From the NCBI RefSeq assembly GCF_000374825.1, contig NZ_KB895379.1, forward strand, positions 186,001 to 250,000: a stretch of DNA of 64,000 nucleotides, given 5' to 3'. Source of the stretch: Paenibacillus sanguinis 2301083 = DSM 16941 (GTDB lineage: Bacteria > Bacillota > Bacilli > Paenibacillales > Paenibacillaceae). Below, one piece after another: positions 17,226 to 25,485 of the stretch. Under the pieces are notes generated by a model that saw nothing but the letters and a program-made list of their open reading frames with translations, was not told the DNA's origin and searched no databases. Within the stretch, counting starts at the first letter, position 1. Each line of letters begins with the position of its first letter. The translations under genes and the position numbers were made by a program.

Positions 17226-17268
17226 GGATTTCTCCTATTTAATAAATTCTTATGAGGTAGAAATCCAT
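17226..17268. other. Hairpin in deoB-pupG spacer
   Basis: TGGATTTCT pairs with AGAAATCCA, extended by CCT/AGG past a bulge, with an AT-rich loop. It lies 14 nt beyond the 32-bp repeat and may be part of the same element. Confidence 0.5.
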
Positions 17269-17378
17269 TCCCAAAGGCAAACCAGCATATGCTTCCGATG
17301 CAGCTTTCTTGCAGAGAGCTTTGAGCTTCTTCAGAATCATTTCCTCCCTTGCTTGTTATGCCAATTCCTTAGCTCAGC

Positions 17379-18563
17379 TTATAACTCACGCAAGAAGCTG
17401 CGTCCATGCTGCGGCGCCTTCACGCCGAAGTTATCGGCGATGGTCGCCGCCAGGTCAGCATAGGTGCTTCTCACGCCAAGACTGCCCGGCTTGGTTAGCC
17501 CTGGGCTGTACACCAGAAGCGGCACATACTCACGGGTATGATCTGTTCCGGCATGAATGGGATCATTGCCATGGTCTGCGGTAATGATCAGCACATCGTG
17601 CTCGCCTACCTTCTCCATTAAGGCTGGCAATGCCGCATCAAATTCCTCCAACGCCCGCGCATATCCCTGTGGATCGCGACGATGTCCGTAGAGCGAATCA
17701 AAATCAACTAAATTAGTAAACAGCAAGCCCGTAAAATCCTCACCGAGATGTTCTAAAGTTTGCTCAATACCGTGCGCATTGCTCTTGGTTGGATAAGAAG
17801 CAGTAATGCCTTCTCCGGTGAAAATATCATTGATTTTGCCGACAGCCACAACTTGCTTGCCAGCATGCTTCAGTGCGTTCAGCACCGTCGGTTCCGGTGG
17901 CTTCACCGCATAATCATGACGGTTTGGCGTGCGTTGGAAGTTCCCCGGCTCACCAACAAATGGCCGGGCGATAACACGGCCTACGGTGTGCTCAGGCTCC
18001 AGAGTCAATCGGCGGGCAATTTCGCAAGCCCGGTACAGCTCGTCCAGTGGGACGACCTCCTCATGAGCAGCGATCTGGAATACGCTGTCCGCCGAGGTGT
18101 AGACAATCCAAGCGCCGGTCCGCATATGCTCTTCACCAAGTTCTACCAGGATTTCTGTGCCGGATGCCGGCTTGTTGCCGATGATTTTACGCCCCGTCTC
18201 CTCCTCGAAGCGAGCGAGCAAATCACGTGGGAAGCCATTCGGGTACGTCTGAAACGGCGTCTCGATTTTCAGTCCCATCAGCTCCCAATGACCGGTCATT
18301 GTATCCTTGCCAGCCGAAATTTCTGCCATTTTCCCATAATAGGCTGCCGGCTCTGCTACCGAAGCCAAATGGGGCAGCTCCGCAATGTTTCCAAGGCCAA
18401 GCCGCTGCAAATGAGGCAGCTTGGTGCCCGGTACAGTCTGCATAATATGACCTAAAGTATGTGCACCTTTATCGCCAAAGTCAGGGGCATCGGGCAGCTC
18501 GCCAATTCCTACACTATCAAGAACGATGACCGTCATTTTGTTAAAACGAGGTTCGCGTTGCAT
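17379..18563 (-). CDS. deoB: Phosphopentomutase
   Basis: 394 residues, alkaline-phosphatase superfamily. Interconverts (deoxy)ribose-1- and 5-phosphate, feeding sugar from nucleosides into central metabolism. Metal and catalytic motifs: [32 protein letters not shown] (catalytic Thr), [14 protein letters not shown] and ITADHGNDP. The ATG at 18563 with AAGGAG upstream gives family length; 16 upstream codons are unsupported. Works with pupG and pdp downstream. Confidence 0.95.
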   Translation of the reverse strand: MQREPRFNKMTVIVLDSVGIGELPDAPDFGDKGAHTLGHIMQTVPGTKLPHLQRLGLGNIAELPHLASVAEPAAYYGKMAEISAGKDTMTGHWELMGLKIETPFQTYPNGFPRDLLARFEEETGRKIIGNKPASGTEILVELGEEHMRTGAWIVYTSADSVFQIAAHEEVVPLDELYRACEIARRLTLEPEHTVGRVIARPFVGEPGNFQRTPNRHDYAVKPPEPTVLNALKHAGKQVVAVGKINDIFTGEGITASYPTKSNAHGIEQTLEHLGEDFTGLLFTNLVDFDSLYGHRRDPQGYARALEEFDAALPALMEKVGEHDVLIITADHGNDPIHAGTDHTREYVPLLVYSPGLTKPGSLGVRSTYADLAATIADNFGVKAPQHGRSFLREL

Positions 18564-18599
18564 ACATAAATCACTCCTTATCGTATTACCTCTTTGATA

Positions 18600-18645
18600 G
18601 AGGTAGTTCAAAAAGTCATCTTTTGATCACGAAGCGGGTCAGAAA
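18600..18645. repeat. Dispersed TTCAAAAA hairpin repeat, copy R2
   Basis: Contains AGAGGTAGTTCAAAAAGTC then TTTTGATCACGAAGCGGGT, the latter identical over 19 nt to copy R3 at 44759. TCAAAA/TTTTGA forms a small stem. It sits between deoB and xerD. Confidence 0.65.
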
Positions 18646-18678
18646 GTGGACTCGCACTTATAAGTCTTTGCAACTTAG

Positions 18679-19638
18679 TTATCCCTTGTGAGACGATAAA
18701 CCATCCGCCTCTCCAGCCCCTTCGAGCAAATCTGCTTCCGAATCGCGTTGCCTTGCCCTGGGATGAAAGCTGTCATACACCGCTTTCAGGTTAGGCTTGG
18801 TCCGATTGAGGTACATCTGAATGGTTGCAGCATCGGTATGGCCCAACATCTCCTGTACTGATTTGACATCTGCCCCACGCTCCAACAGATGAACGGCAAA
18901 GGAATGGCGCAAAGTATGCGGCGTAATATCCACCCCGATTCCTGCCTCCAGCCCGTACTTCTTGATGACCTTCCAGAAGCCTTGACGACTAATTTGTCCC
19001 CCCCGGCGATTCGGGAATAAAGCTTGATTGTCGTCGGACAGATTGAAATGAGGCCGTCCCTCCTCTATATAACGGGCCAGCCACTGTGCTGTCACCGGGC
19101 CAAACGGTATAATGCGTTCCTTGCCGCGTTCGCCGGAACAGCGCAGAAATCGCAGCACCAGGTCCACATCGCTGGCCTGAAGCTTGACCAATTCAGTTAC
19201 GCGAATACCTGTCGCGTATAGCAGTTCCAGCATCGCCTTGTCCCTAAGGCCTAGCGGAGTCTCACCATCAGGCGCATCCAGCAAGCGCTCCGTGTCCTCC
19301 ACACTCAAAATGGGCGGCAGCTTCTTCTCAAGCTTGGGCAGTTCCACCATCACCAAGGGATCTTGCTCAATCAACCGCTCCCGCAACAAATATTGAAAAA
19401 AAGCGCGAAGCGTGACGGATACCCGCAGAATGGTCGCCGGAGCCTTGCCCTGCTCCTTCAGAGATGCAAAATAGAGCATGATTCCCGCTCGGGTCACCTC
19501 GTTAAAATGCTCGATCCCGCGTTCCCGCAAATACCGCAGATATTGCTTCAGGTCATGGGCATAGGATTGCTGCGTAGCTTGGCTTAGCCGTCGCTGCTCA
19601 GTGAGAGACGAAATAAAAGAGGCGGCATCCCGTTCCAT
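18679..19638 (-). CDS. xerD: Site-specific tyrosine recombinase XerD
   Basis: 319 residues. With XerC it resolves chromosome dimers at dif. N-terminal SAM-like domain (YAHDLKQYLRYLRERGI) followed by the catalytic domain with the R-H-R-H-Y set: GIRVTELV, HTLRHSFAVHLL, LGH and IQMYLNRT. It exceeds the usual 295 residues by a charged 23-residue tail after FHPRA. The gene order fur-DUF4227-xerD-deoB matches B. subtilis (ripX), so this is the housekeeping recombinase and not a phage integrase. Confidence 0.94.
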   Translation of the reverse strand: MERDAASFISSLTEQRRLSQATQQSYAHDLKQYLRYLRERGIEHFNEVTRAGIMLYFASLKEQGKAPATILRVSVTLRAFFQYLLRERLIEQDPLVMVELPKLEKKLPPILSVEDTERLLDAPDGETPLGLRDKAMLELLYATGIRVTELVKLQASDVDLVLRFLRCSGERGKERIIPFGPVTAQWLARYIEEGRPHFNLSDDNQALFPNRRGGQISRQGFWKVIKKYGLEAGIGVDITPHTLRHSFAVHLLERGADVKSVQEMLGHTDAATIQMYLNRTKPNLKAVYDSFHPRARQRDSEADLLEGAGEADGLSSHKG

Positions 19639-19743
19639 GTGCTGCGCCCCCCTTCTTCATTATCACAAACGATCATTGCGTTGATCTCCATTTATTGAAT
19701 TCCACGTCAAGGTTCCATTTCCCTGCTGCTTGGAACAGATTGC

Positions 19744-19980
19744 TCACTCTCCATACCAGAAAAACAGCACCAACCGATCCGTTAGCGCCTCCATCCGGCT
19801 GCTGCTTGCGTTTCCTTCATGAAAGGCTTTAACCGCCGCGCCTTCCGGCACCCGATATTTATCTGCACGGAAGACGTACTCGTCCAATAGTCCCAGCCCT
19901 TTATACAGAGTATATGCGAGCGCAATGAACAGGAGCAAATATTTGCCGCTTCGCAGCCATTTGCGAAGTGAAATGACCAT
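19744..19980 (-). CDS. yqzK: DUF4227 family small membrane protein (YqzK-like)
   Basis: 78 residues, one N-terminal transmembrane segment (YLLLFIALAYTLYKGLGLL), then a soluble tail with YRVPEGAAVKAFH. Length, topology and the place between fur and xerD match B. subtilis YqzK. Function unknown. Confidence 0.8.
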   Translation of the reverse strand: MVISLRKWLRSGKYLLLFIALAYTLYKGLGLLDEYVFRADKYRVPEGAAVKAFHEGNASSSRMEALTDRLVLFFWYGE

Positions 19981-20103
19981 CTGGCTTCACCCTCTCCTTC
20001 GATCCGTATCCCTACCCATAACGGCTTGGACACCTCTATACTTCAAGTATATAGGTCGAGGGCAATGAGTATTCCGGCTAGCGCATTCTCCACCAGCAGA
20101 ACG

Positions 20104-20140
20104 TAAAAAGCTCCTTACGGCATGAGGCCGTATGGAGCTC
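20104..20140 (-). terminator. fur terminator
   Basis: AGCTCC-TT-ACGGC pairs with GCCGT-AT-GGAGCT and is followed on the minus strand by TTTTTACG, 12 nt after the fur stop. Confidence 0.8.
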
Positions 20141-20152
20141 TGCTTCCATCAT

Positions 20153-20626
20153 TTATTGCTTATTTCCAGGTCCCGACGAATCATTGTTCTTGTCCTTACA
20201 GCGGTAACAAATTCCCTGAAAGTCCAGCCGGTGATCCAACACCGTAAAGTTGAATTCTTTCTCCAGACGTTCCTCCAGCGGACCCAGCCAATCCTCACGA
20301 ATCTCATCCATCGCCCCACACTGCACGCAAATCAAGTGGTGGTGATGATGTTTAGTTGTATCCGTGCGCAAGTCGTAACGAGCTACCCCGTCGCCGAAAT
20401 TAATCTTCTCCACCACATGGAGTTCGCTAAGCAATTCCAACGTCCGATAAACGGTGGCCAGCCCAATTTCCGGAGCTTTGTCTTTAACGAGCATAAAAAC
20501 ATCTTCCGCGCTGAGATGATCGTCTTCATTTTCAAGCAATACGCGTACCGTGGCTTCCCGCTGGGGCGTCAATTTGTAACCGTGGGATTGTAACTGTTGT
20601 TTAATTTTATCGATCTTAGCTTCCAT
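20153..20626 (-). CDS. fur: Ferric uptake regulator family protein Fur
   Basis: 157 residues. Winged helix N-terminal domain (YKLTPQREATVRVLL, EIGLATVYRTLELL) and a metal-binding dimerisation domain with the HHHHHLICVQCG cluster and a second C-x2-C (CYRCKD) for structural zinc. It represses iron uptake with Fe2+ in the cell. Start at ATG 20626 after GGGGGAGGGAG. The genomic order before yqzK and xerD indicates true Fur rather than PerR or Zur. Confidence 0.93.
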   Translation of the reverse strand: MEAKIDKIKQQLQSHGYKLTPQREATVRVLLENEDDHLSAEDVFMLVKDKAPEIGLATVYRTLELLSELHVVEKINFGDGVARYDLRTDTTKHHHHHLICVQCGAMDEIREDWLGPLEERLEKEFNFTVLDHRLDFQGICYRCKDKNNDSSGPGNKQ

Positions 20627-20751
20627 GTTCTCCCTCCCCCAGCCATGCCGCACATCCAAAAAAGTTCTATGACCACTTCCTTCATTATAGGGGGAGTTAA
20701 TCAACAAAGTCAAACATTTTGCTAGAGCAGCACCGGGTTCGCCATTCTACT

Positions 20752-21375
20752 CTATAGCATGGGGGCAACCCAACCCATCAACACGGGCGTCACCCATGTT
20801 TCAAAGGAGGAAATACCAAGCAGGACCGCCGCCATCACCAATGTAAGCGTGGTGTACGACAAGAAGGGCCGGGCAGCCTGACCTTTGTGATTCATCAACA
20901 CTCGGGAACGAATAATGCCCAGGGAGAAGCCAATCGCCGCCACACTGGCAATCAGTAGAGCGGGAATAACGACGAGGTTGTGCGGCGCTACCGATACGAG
21001 CGCAAACAGGAGTCCCTTCCATGTATACTGGCCCACAAGGCAGCCGACAGTGAAGCCGATCAATACCCCTTTCAGAAAATCCAGAATCAGAATGCCGGGT
21101 AATCCGATCACCGATAAACCAAGCAGCCAGATCAACCCCAGCCATTTTAAATGCAAAGCGGCCACGCTCCAAAATGTCATCGGCTGAAAATCGGCGCCTT
21201 CTTCATGTATCGAGAGAAAGAAGTCGCCAAGATAGCGAGATATATCCTGTTGTTGCTCTAAAGTCAAAGCATTCACCATCAATGCGCCAAAAACGACACC
21301 CATAAGAAACAGGACGGAAACGAACACGTATAACGGGGTTTGATCCTTAAGTGTATGGCGAATAGGTTGCAGCAT
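20752..21375 (-). CDS. spoIIM: Stage II sporulation protein M
   Basis: 207 residues with about five membrane spans (YVFVSVLFLMGVVFGAL, LGLIWLLGLSVIGLPG, FLKGVLIGFTVGCLVGQY and more). Part of the SpoIIDMP machine that removes septal peptidoglycan and drives engulfment from the mother cell. ATG 21375 has GGAGG 6 nt upstream. It is next to fur, as in B. subtilis. A GCATAGG ... CATAGTTT pair upstream is a possible weak sigma-E promoter. Confidence 0.93.
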   Translation of the reverse strand: MLQPIRHTLKDQTPLYVFVSVLFLMGVVFGALMVNALTLEQQQDISRYLGDFFLSIHEEGADFQPMTFWSVAALHLKWLGLIWLLGLSVIGLPGILILDFLKGVLIGFTVGCLVGQYTWKGLLFALVSVAPHNLVVIPALLIASVAAIGFSLGIIRSRVLMNHKGQAARPFLSYTTLTLVMAAVLLGISSFETWVTPVLMGWVAPML

Positions 21376-21459
21376 AACGAGCCTCCTTGCTTGTTCGTTT
21401 TGGTTCCTACCTTAAACTATGAACAAGCCTGGCTCCCTATGCGCATTTCGCCCGCTATC

Positions 21460-22647
21460 TTAAGATTTCACGACTTTGCCGTATACACCGCCGCCGCCCG
21501 AAGCTAATTCAAGCCGTCCGCTGCGCGCAGCGGCAATCTGCTCCGCCAGGACCGGGCCTACCGCATCTGCAAGGCTCGCTTCCGGTACTCTGTGCAGAAT
21601 ATTCATCTCTGTGCCGAAGGTCTTCAGCAATAATTCAAGCTTGGCCGGCCCCAGACCGGGAATAAATTCAAGCGGCACCTGATAATGATACGGCGGACGA
21701 TGGTCAGGTACGCATGATTCCTGACGATCCGCGATAGAGCGGATACGATCCAGCACGCCGCGTACTAGCTTGACACTGCCGCAGTAAGGACAACGTTCGA
21801 CCGTCGTCGCCGCCTCGTCAATAATATAGCTGCAGCCGCTGCAATAGGTCCGGTGGTACTTCCCAAGTCTTGGATTAAGACCATAATTGCCTGCCACCTG
21901 CCGACCTTCCTCGCGCCGCAACGCTTTGGCAAATTCCGTAAAGCTGGCCTCCTTGAGTAAAAGCTCATTGTACTCTCGACCGATTTTTCCCAAGGAATGG
22001 GCGTCCGAATTCGTCAAGATGGTATATGGATCAAGTTCACTGAGCAATCCGGCCATCTCGGTATCCGCACTGAGTCCCAGTTCCACGCCTTGAATAAGCG
22101 TTGGGTCCAGCACATCCGCCATTCGCGGAGCACAGCTTCCGTAAATGCTGCGATGCGGGGTGAAAATATGAGCGGGGATCAATAGCCCACCCCGGGCGAC
22201 AATCTCTTCCTGCAACAGCTTGGCCGGAGCATACACCCGCTGCGAGCTCAAGTTAACGTTCTTCATTCTGGTGCTCAGCCAGTGGGTAAAGCCACGGATC
22301 GTCTCCAGATGGGGGAAGAAAGCCAGCACATGTGCCGGGCCCATGCCAGGCTCACGAATTTCCAGCTCACTGCCGAGCAGTAGCGTGGTCCCCTGATAGG
22401 CAATCCCACCGTCTGTGAGCTCCTGCATCTCTCCATGGCGCAGAGCTTCCTCAATGTCCTCCTGTACACCTGGAGACTGACAATCAATAATACCGACCAG
22501 TCCGATACCTTTCCGCTCGGCTGCCTCCTTCGCTATACCGGCAAATGTAAGGTCCTTGCTGCCGCTGATTTTGACAGGCGCCCCGCCTCCGGTGCGTCCG
22601 ATATGGATGTGCAAATCGGCAAATACAGTACTGAGTTGAGTGCTCAT
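21460..22647 (-). CDS. Endonuclease Q family protein (PHP domain; YqxK-like)
   Basis: 395 residues. The PHP metal site motifs are DLHIHIG at the N-terminus, IIDCQSP, SELEI, PAHIFTPH and NSDAHS. A four-cysteine zinc site (CSGCSYI ... CPYCGS) follows near 290, then a C-terminal helix-hairpin-helix (FIPGLGPAKLELLLKTFG). EndoQ cuts 5' of deaminated bases (dU, hypoxanthine) and abasic sites in archaea and some bacilli. The ATG overlaps the nudF stop (ATGA), so the two are coupled. Confidence 0.85.
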   Translation of the reverse strand: MSTQLSTVFADLHIHIGRTGGGAPVKISGSKDLTFAGIAKEAAERKGIGLVGIIDCQSPGVQEDIEEALRHGEMQELTDGGIAYQGTTLLLGSELEIREPGMGPAHVLAFFPHLETIRGFTHWLSTRMKNVNLSSQRVYAPAKLLQEEIVARGGLLIPAHIFTPHRSIYGSCAPRMADVLDPTLIQGVELGLSADTEMAGLLSELDPYTILTNSDAHSLGKIGREYNELLLKEASFTEFAKALRREEGRQVAGNYGLNPRLGKYHRTYCSGCSYIIDEAATTVERCPYCGSVKLVRGVLDRIRSIADRQESCVPDHRPPYHYQVPLEFIPGLGPAKLELLLKTFGTEMNILHRVPEASLADAVGPVLAEQIAAARSGRLELASGGGGVYGKVVKS

Positions 22648-23210
22648 TCGACCACTTCCAATGCCTTCTGCGCCAGTTGCGCTTGCCAAATGTATACCGC
22701 CAGAATCGTCTTGGCGTCAGCGATCCGCCCTTCTGCTATATAGGCAAGGGCTTGCTCCAGCTCAGCCTCATGCAATTCGATAAATTCATCCTCATCCAGA
22801 GACATCTCCCCGGCTGCCAGATCTTCGGCCAAGTATAAATGAATGATTTCATCCGCAAAACCCGGGGAGGTGTAGAAGGAATGCAAATGGGTTAGCTTGC
22901 CGCTGCGAAATCCGGTCTCCTCCTGAAGCTCCCGTGCCGCTGCCTCTCTGGGGTCTTCCCCCTGCTCCAGCTTGCCCGCCGGAATCTCTAATTCGCAACG
23001 CCCCATGGCCTGACGGTATTGATCCACCAGTAAAAGGCGCCCTTGATGTATCGCCAGTACGGCCACGGCTCCGGGATGCTTAACAACCTCCCGGGTAGCT
23101 GTCGTTCCATCTGGCAGCATTACGGTATCGATTTGCAAGGAGATGATCTTGCCGCTAAATATCGGTTGCGTAGACACCGTTGTTTCCCTTAATTGATCTT
23201 TTTCTTTCAT
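22644..23210 (-). CDS. nudF: ADP-ribose pyrophosphatase (Nudix hydrolase NudF)
   Basis: 188 residues. The Nudix box is complete (GKLEQGEDPREAAARELQEE then TGF, about 86-108). Splits ADP-ribose to AMP and ribose-5-phosphate, clearing a reactive NAD breakdown product. Start at ATG 23210 with GGGAGG upstream. Overlaps the endonuclease Q gene by 4 nt, in the same pairing as B. subtilis yqkG and yqxK. Confidence 0.93.
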   Translation of the reverse strand: MKEKDQLRETTVSTQPIFSGKIISLQIDTVMLPDGTTATREVVKHPGAVAVLAIHQGRLLLVDQYRQAMGRCELEIPAGKLEQGEDPREAAARELQEETGFRSGKLTHLHSFYTSPGFADEIIHLYLAEDLAAGEMSLDEDEFIELHEAELEQALAYIAEGRIADAKTILAVYIWQAQLAQKALEVVE

Positions 23211-23250
23211 GGCACAATTCCTCCCTAATTTATAAGCGTTCAAATATAGC

Positions 23251-23279
23251 TCATAACTTGTCCCGCTCGGACATATGTT
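23251..23279 (+). promoter_or_regulatory. Candidate sigma-E promoter for the mciZ-like gene
   Basis: TCATAAC (23251-23257), 14-nt spacer, CATATGTT (23272-23279), 43 nt before the start. Resembles sigma-E promoters; B. subtilis mciZ is sigma-E dependent. Confidence 0.45.
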
Positions 23280-23322
23280 GTTATTATATCAAACCCGTCC
23301 GGGAAAGGAGCTTAAGGAGCGT

Positions 23323-23499
23323 ATGAAAAGTTATATCGCGCAAGACCGCATTCACGCCCAAGGAAAAGCTTGGCAAATTCGCATTCTCTTATCCCAGTGG
23401 ATGAAGGAGGCTGGAGGCGCCGTTCCTCTGTCTGAGTTCATCCATACGCGTACGCGGCAATCAACAACAGCCCATGGCGGCTCCAAAGCAGGGCGATAG
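23323..23499 (+). CDS. mciZ: MciZ-like Z-ring inhibitor, long form
   Basis: 58 residues. The block GKAWQIRILLSQW matches the GKAWEIR core of B. subtilis MciZ (40 residues), a mother-cell peptide that caps FtsZ filaments and blocks a second division. It lies divergently beside nudF, the neighbourhood of mciZ in B. subtilis. The start at ATG 23323 follows two GGAG boxes (3 and 12 nt away). The basic tail after SEFIHTRTR is longer than in B. subtilis. The call rests on a short motif plus location. Confidence 0.7.
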   Translation: MKSYIAQDRIHAQGKAWQIRILLSQWMKEAGGAVPLSEFIHTRTRQSTTAHGGSKAGR

Positions 23500-23500
23500 T

Positions 23501-24055
23501 ATGACAGGCCCAACAGAGCTGCAACAGCCCTCAAGCCTTGACCGCCTGTATGAACAGATCTCCGAGGCCATCTCTGCAGACCAACCCGAATTGGCCGGGC
23601 AGTTGATTCAGGACAGCGATCCCTATGAGTTCAGCCTTTTCGTACAAGCCTTATATCTCTCGGGTTATACCCTGCTTGCCAAAGAAAAGCTGCTTACGCT
23701 AAAGACTTCACTGCTGCGGAGACCGCATGCCCCTTATCTGGAGCTTGCTTTCATCTGGGCAGACATCTGCTATGAGGAAGGCAGGTTTGACGAAGCTGCG
23801 CCGATCCTCGAAGCCATTGCCGAGCAAAGCCCTCACTTCGCCGCGGCCAGATTCGGGGCTGCCGCCTGTCAGCTAAGACAAGCGATCGCCCGCCTGGAGC
23901 GAAGAGTGAAGCTCTATCATCCCCCGCAGACGGAAGCAGAGAAAATCGCCAAATATATTGAACAGTGCCATGATATGCTGGAACTGGTTCAAGAGTCAGA
24001 CTGGAGGGTTTGCTGGTCCGGTTCACGAATCCAAACCGATCGTTTTTCGGCATAA
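23501..24055 (+). CDS. Unknown protein with TPR-like helical repeats
   Basis: About 184 residues, starting 2 nt after the mciZ-like stop, so probably co-transcribed and coupled to it. Helical pattern with two to three TPR-like pairs (AKEKLLTLKTSLL, APYLELAFIWADICYEEGRF, DEAAPILEAIAEQSPHFAAA) and a last charged helix (AEKIAKYIEQCHDML). No signal peptide or membrane segment. An in-frame ATG at 23474 would overlap mciZ but has no ribosome site. Function not recognised; its linkage to mciZ hints at mother-cell expression. Confidence 0.7.
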   Translation: MTGPTELQQPSSLDRLYEQISEAISADQPELAGQLIQDSDPYEFSLFVQALYLSGYTLLAKEKLLTLKTSLLRRPHAPYLELAFIWADICYEEGRFDEAAPILEAIAEQSPHFAAARFGAAACQLRQAIARLERRVKLYHPPQTEAEKIAKYIEQCHDMLELVQESDWRVCWSGSRIQTDRFSA

Positions 24056-24111
24056 GACTACCCCGACCTGCTGATATCTCCGGGAGCTCCGGGAGATGCT
24101 GACTATCAACA

Positions 24112-24143
24112 AAAGCCCGACGCAAGCGAATGCACCGGGCTTT
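24112..24143. terminator. Terminator between the TPR-like gene and the PepT-like gene
   Basis: AAAGCCCG at 24112-24119 pairs with CGGGCTTT at 24136-24143. The minus strand continues CTTTTGTTG. It serves converging genes. A second small palindrome (ATCTCC/GGAGAT) lies at about 24075-24096. Confidence 0.65.
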
Positions 24144-24159
24144 AAGCAAGGCATGACGT

Positions 24160-25287
24160 TTAGACAATAACGGATTGTCGAACGATTTCCAACGCATATT
24201 CCGCCGTTTTTACGATATCGGCCTGTTTGATTTTTTCCTTGGTCGTATGAATATCCTCGTAGCCAATCGCTAAATTGACAGTTGGGATCCCCAGACCGTT
24301 TAATACATTGGCATCGCTGCCTCCCCCGGTCGTAAACGTCGTCCCTGGCAAACCGAGGGCCGCTGCTGCCTTTTGCGCGATCTTCAGCACAGCATCCTCC
24401 TCAGAGACGCGGAATGCGCGATACACGATATTCCCGTGAAATTCACCCTTGGCTCCATAATCACGGCAGACCTCCTCCACCACTTCCTTCATTTCGCCAA
24501 GCTGCTTCTCTACCTTCTCCTGAGACATGCTGCGAGCTTCCCCGTACAAGGTTACATGGTCCGGTACAATATTGGTGGCTCCGCCACCTTCAAACCTGCC
24601 GATATTAGCCGTGGTTTCGTGATCGATACGCCCCAGATTCATACGAGCCAGCACTTTGCCAGCTACCTGAATGGCACTGATTCCATCTTCGGGATTGACA
24701 CCAGCATGCGCCGCTTTCCCAAAAATCTCAATTTTCACACTCGCTTGCGTAGGGGCTCCGACACAGATCGTCCCCACTTCACCGCCCGTATCGATAGCAA
24801 AACCAAATTTGGCGTTAATATGCTTGGTTTCCAGCGCTCTCGCCCCGCGCAAGCTGGACTCTTCACCAACGGAAATAACAAACTGGATGGCACCATGTGG
24901 TATTTGCTGCTCCTGAAGTGTTTCAATCAACTCTAACAATACCGCTACTCCAGCTTTGTCATCAGCGCCAAGCACGGTCGTTCCATCGCTGCGAATCCAG
25001 CCATCCTCACCGACGATTGGCTTCACGCCTTTACCTGGCGTTACCGTATCCATATGGCATGAGAACAGGAACGGATCAGCAGATATCCCTTCGCTCGCCT
25101 GAAGTGTAGCGATAAGATTGCCAGCGCCATGTCCGGTTTCCGCCTGCGAATTATCTTCGACCACTTCAAGTCCCAATGCAGTAAATTTATGAGTCAACAC
25201 ATCGGCTATTTGCCGCTCGTGTTTGGTTTCACTATCGATTTGCACCAGCTCCAGAAAGTGCCGGATCACTCTTTCCTGATTGATCAT
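24160..25287 (-). CDS. M20-family peptidase T-like (YqjE family)
   Basis: 375 residues. Two-zinc aminopeptidase fold. Metal and catalytic motifs: FSCHMDTVTPGKG (His, Asp), GADDKAGVAVLLE, SVGEESSLRGARAL (catalytic Glu pair) and FAIDTGGEVG; the last metal ligand is in NLAIGYEDIHTTKE. Likely a cytoplasmic tri- or dipeptidase, exact substrate unknown. ATG 25287 follows GAGGA by 7 nt. Length and motifs match B. subtilis YqjE. Confidence 0.85.
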   Translation of the reverse strand: MINQERVIRHFLELVQIDSETKHERQIADVLTHKFTALGLEVVEDNSQAETGHGAGNLIATLQASEGISADPFLFSCHMDTVTPGKGVKPIVGEDGWIRSDGTTVLGADDKAGVAVLLELIETLQEQQIPHGAIQFVISVGEESSLRGARALETKHINAKFGFAIDTGGEVGTICVGAPTQASVKIEIFGKAAHAGVNPEDGISAIQVAGKVLARMNLGRIDHETTANIGRFEGGGATNIVPDHVTLYGEARSMSQEKVEKQLGEMKEVVEEVCRDYGAKGEFHGNIVYRAFRVSEEDAVLKIAQKAAAALGLPGTTFTTGGGSDANVLNGLGIPTVNLAIGYEDIHTTKEKIKQADIVKTAEYALEIVRQSVIV

Positions 25288-25362
25288 TAGACTTTCCTCA
25301 CTTTCTTCTTTACGATATGATAATAAGGACAACATTTAACGTGAAAATAAAGGAGTATCGTG

Positions 25363-25470
25363 ATGCGTAAAAAATGGATGAGAATTGTTGTATATCTGAT
25401 GCTGTTCGCCATGGTGGGTTCCACCCTGCTATTATTCCTGGAGCCTCTGCTCATCCCACAAGGCCGCTAA
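25363..25470 (+). CDS. prli42: Prli42-like small membrane protein (35 aa)
   Basis: Encodes a basic start MRKKWMRIVVYLMLFAM, one transmembrane helix and a short tail LEPLLIPQGR. AAGGAG lies 7 nt before the ATG. The pattern (basic residues, IVVYLMLFAM, then S-T-L-L) is that of Prli42, a tiny protein that in Listeria anchors the stressosome at the membrane. It is transcribed divergently from the PepT-like gene and convergently towards lipB. It is below the usual length cut-off for gene finders. Confidence 0.75.
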   Translation: MRKKWMRIVVYLMLFAMVGSTLLLFLEPLLIPQGR

Positions 25471-25485
25471 GCTGCGGCTACGTTC

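Noticed and set aside
17152-17463. Plus-strand 103-codon frame in the deoB-pupG spacer
   Set aside because: No ribosome site, overlaps the end of deoB, and its start is the repeat sequence. Treated as non-coding.
18679-19638. Phage or integrative-element integrase
   Set aside because: Gene order fur-yqzK-xerD-deoB identifies the housekeeping XerD.
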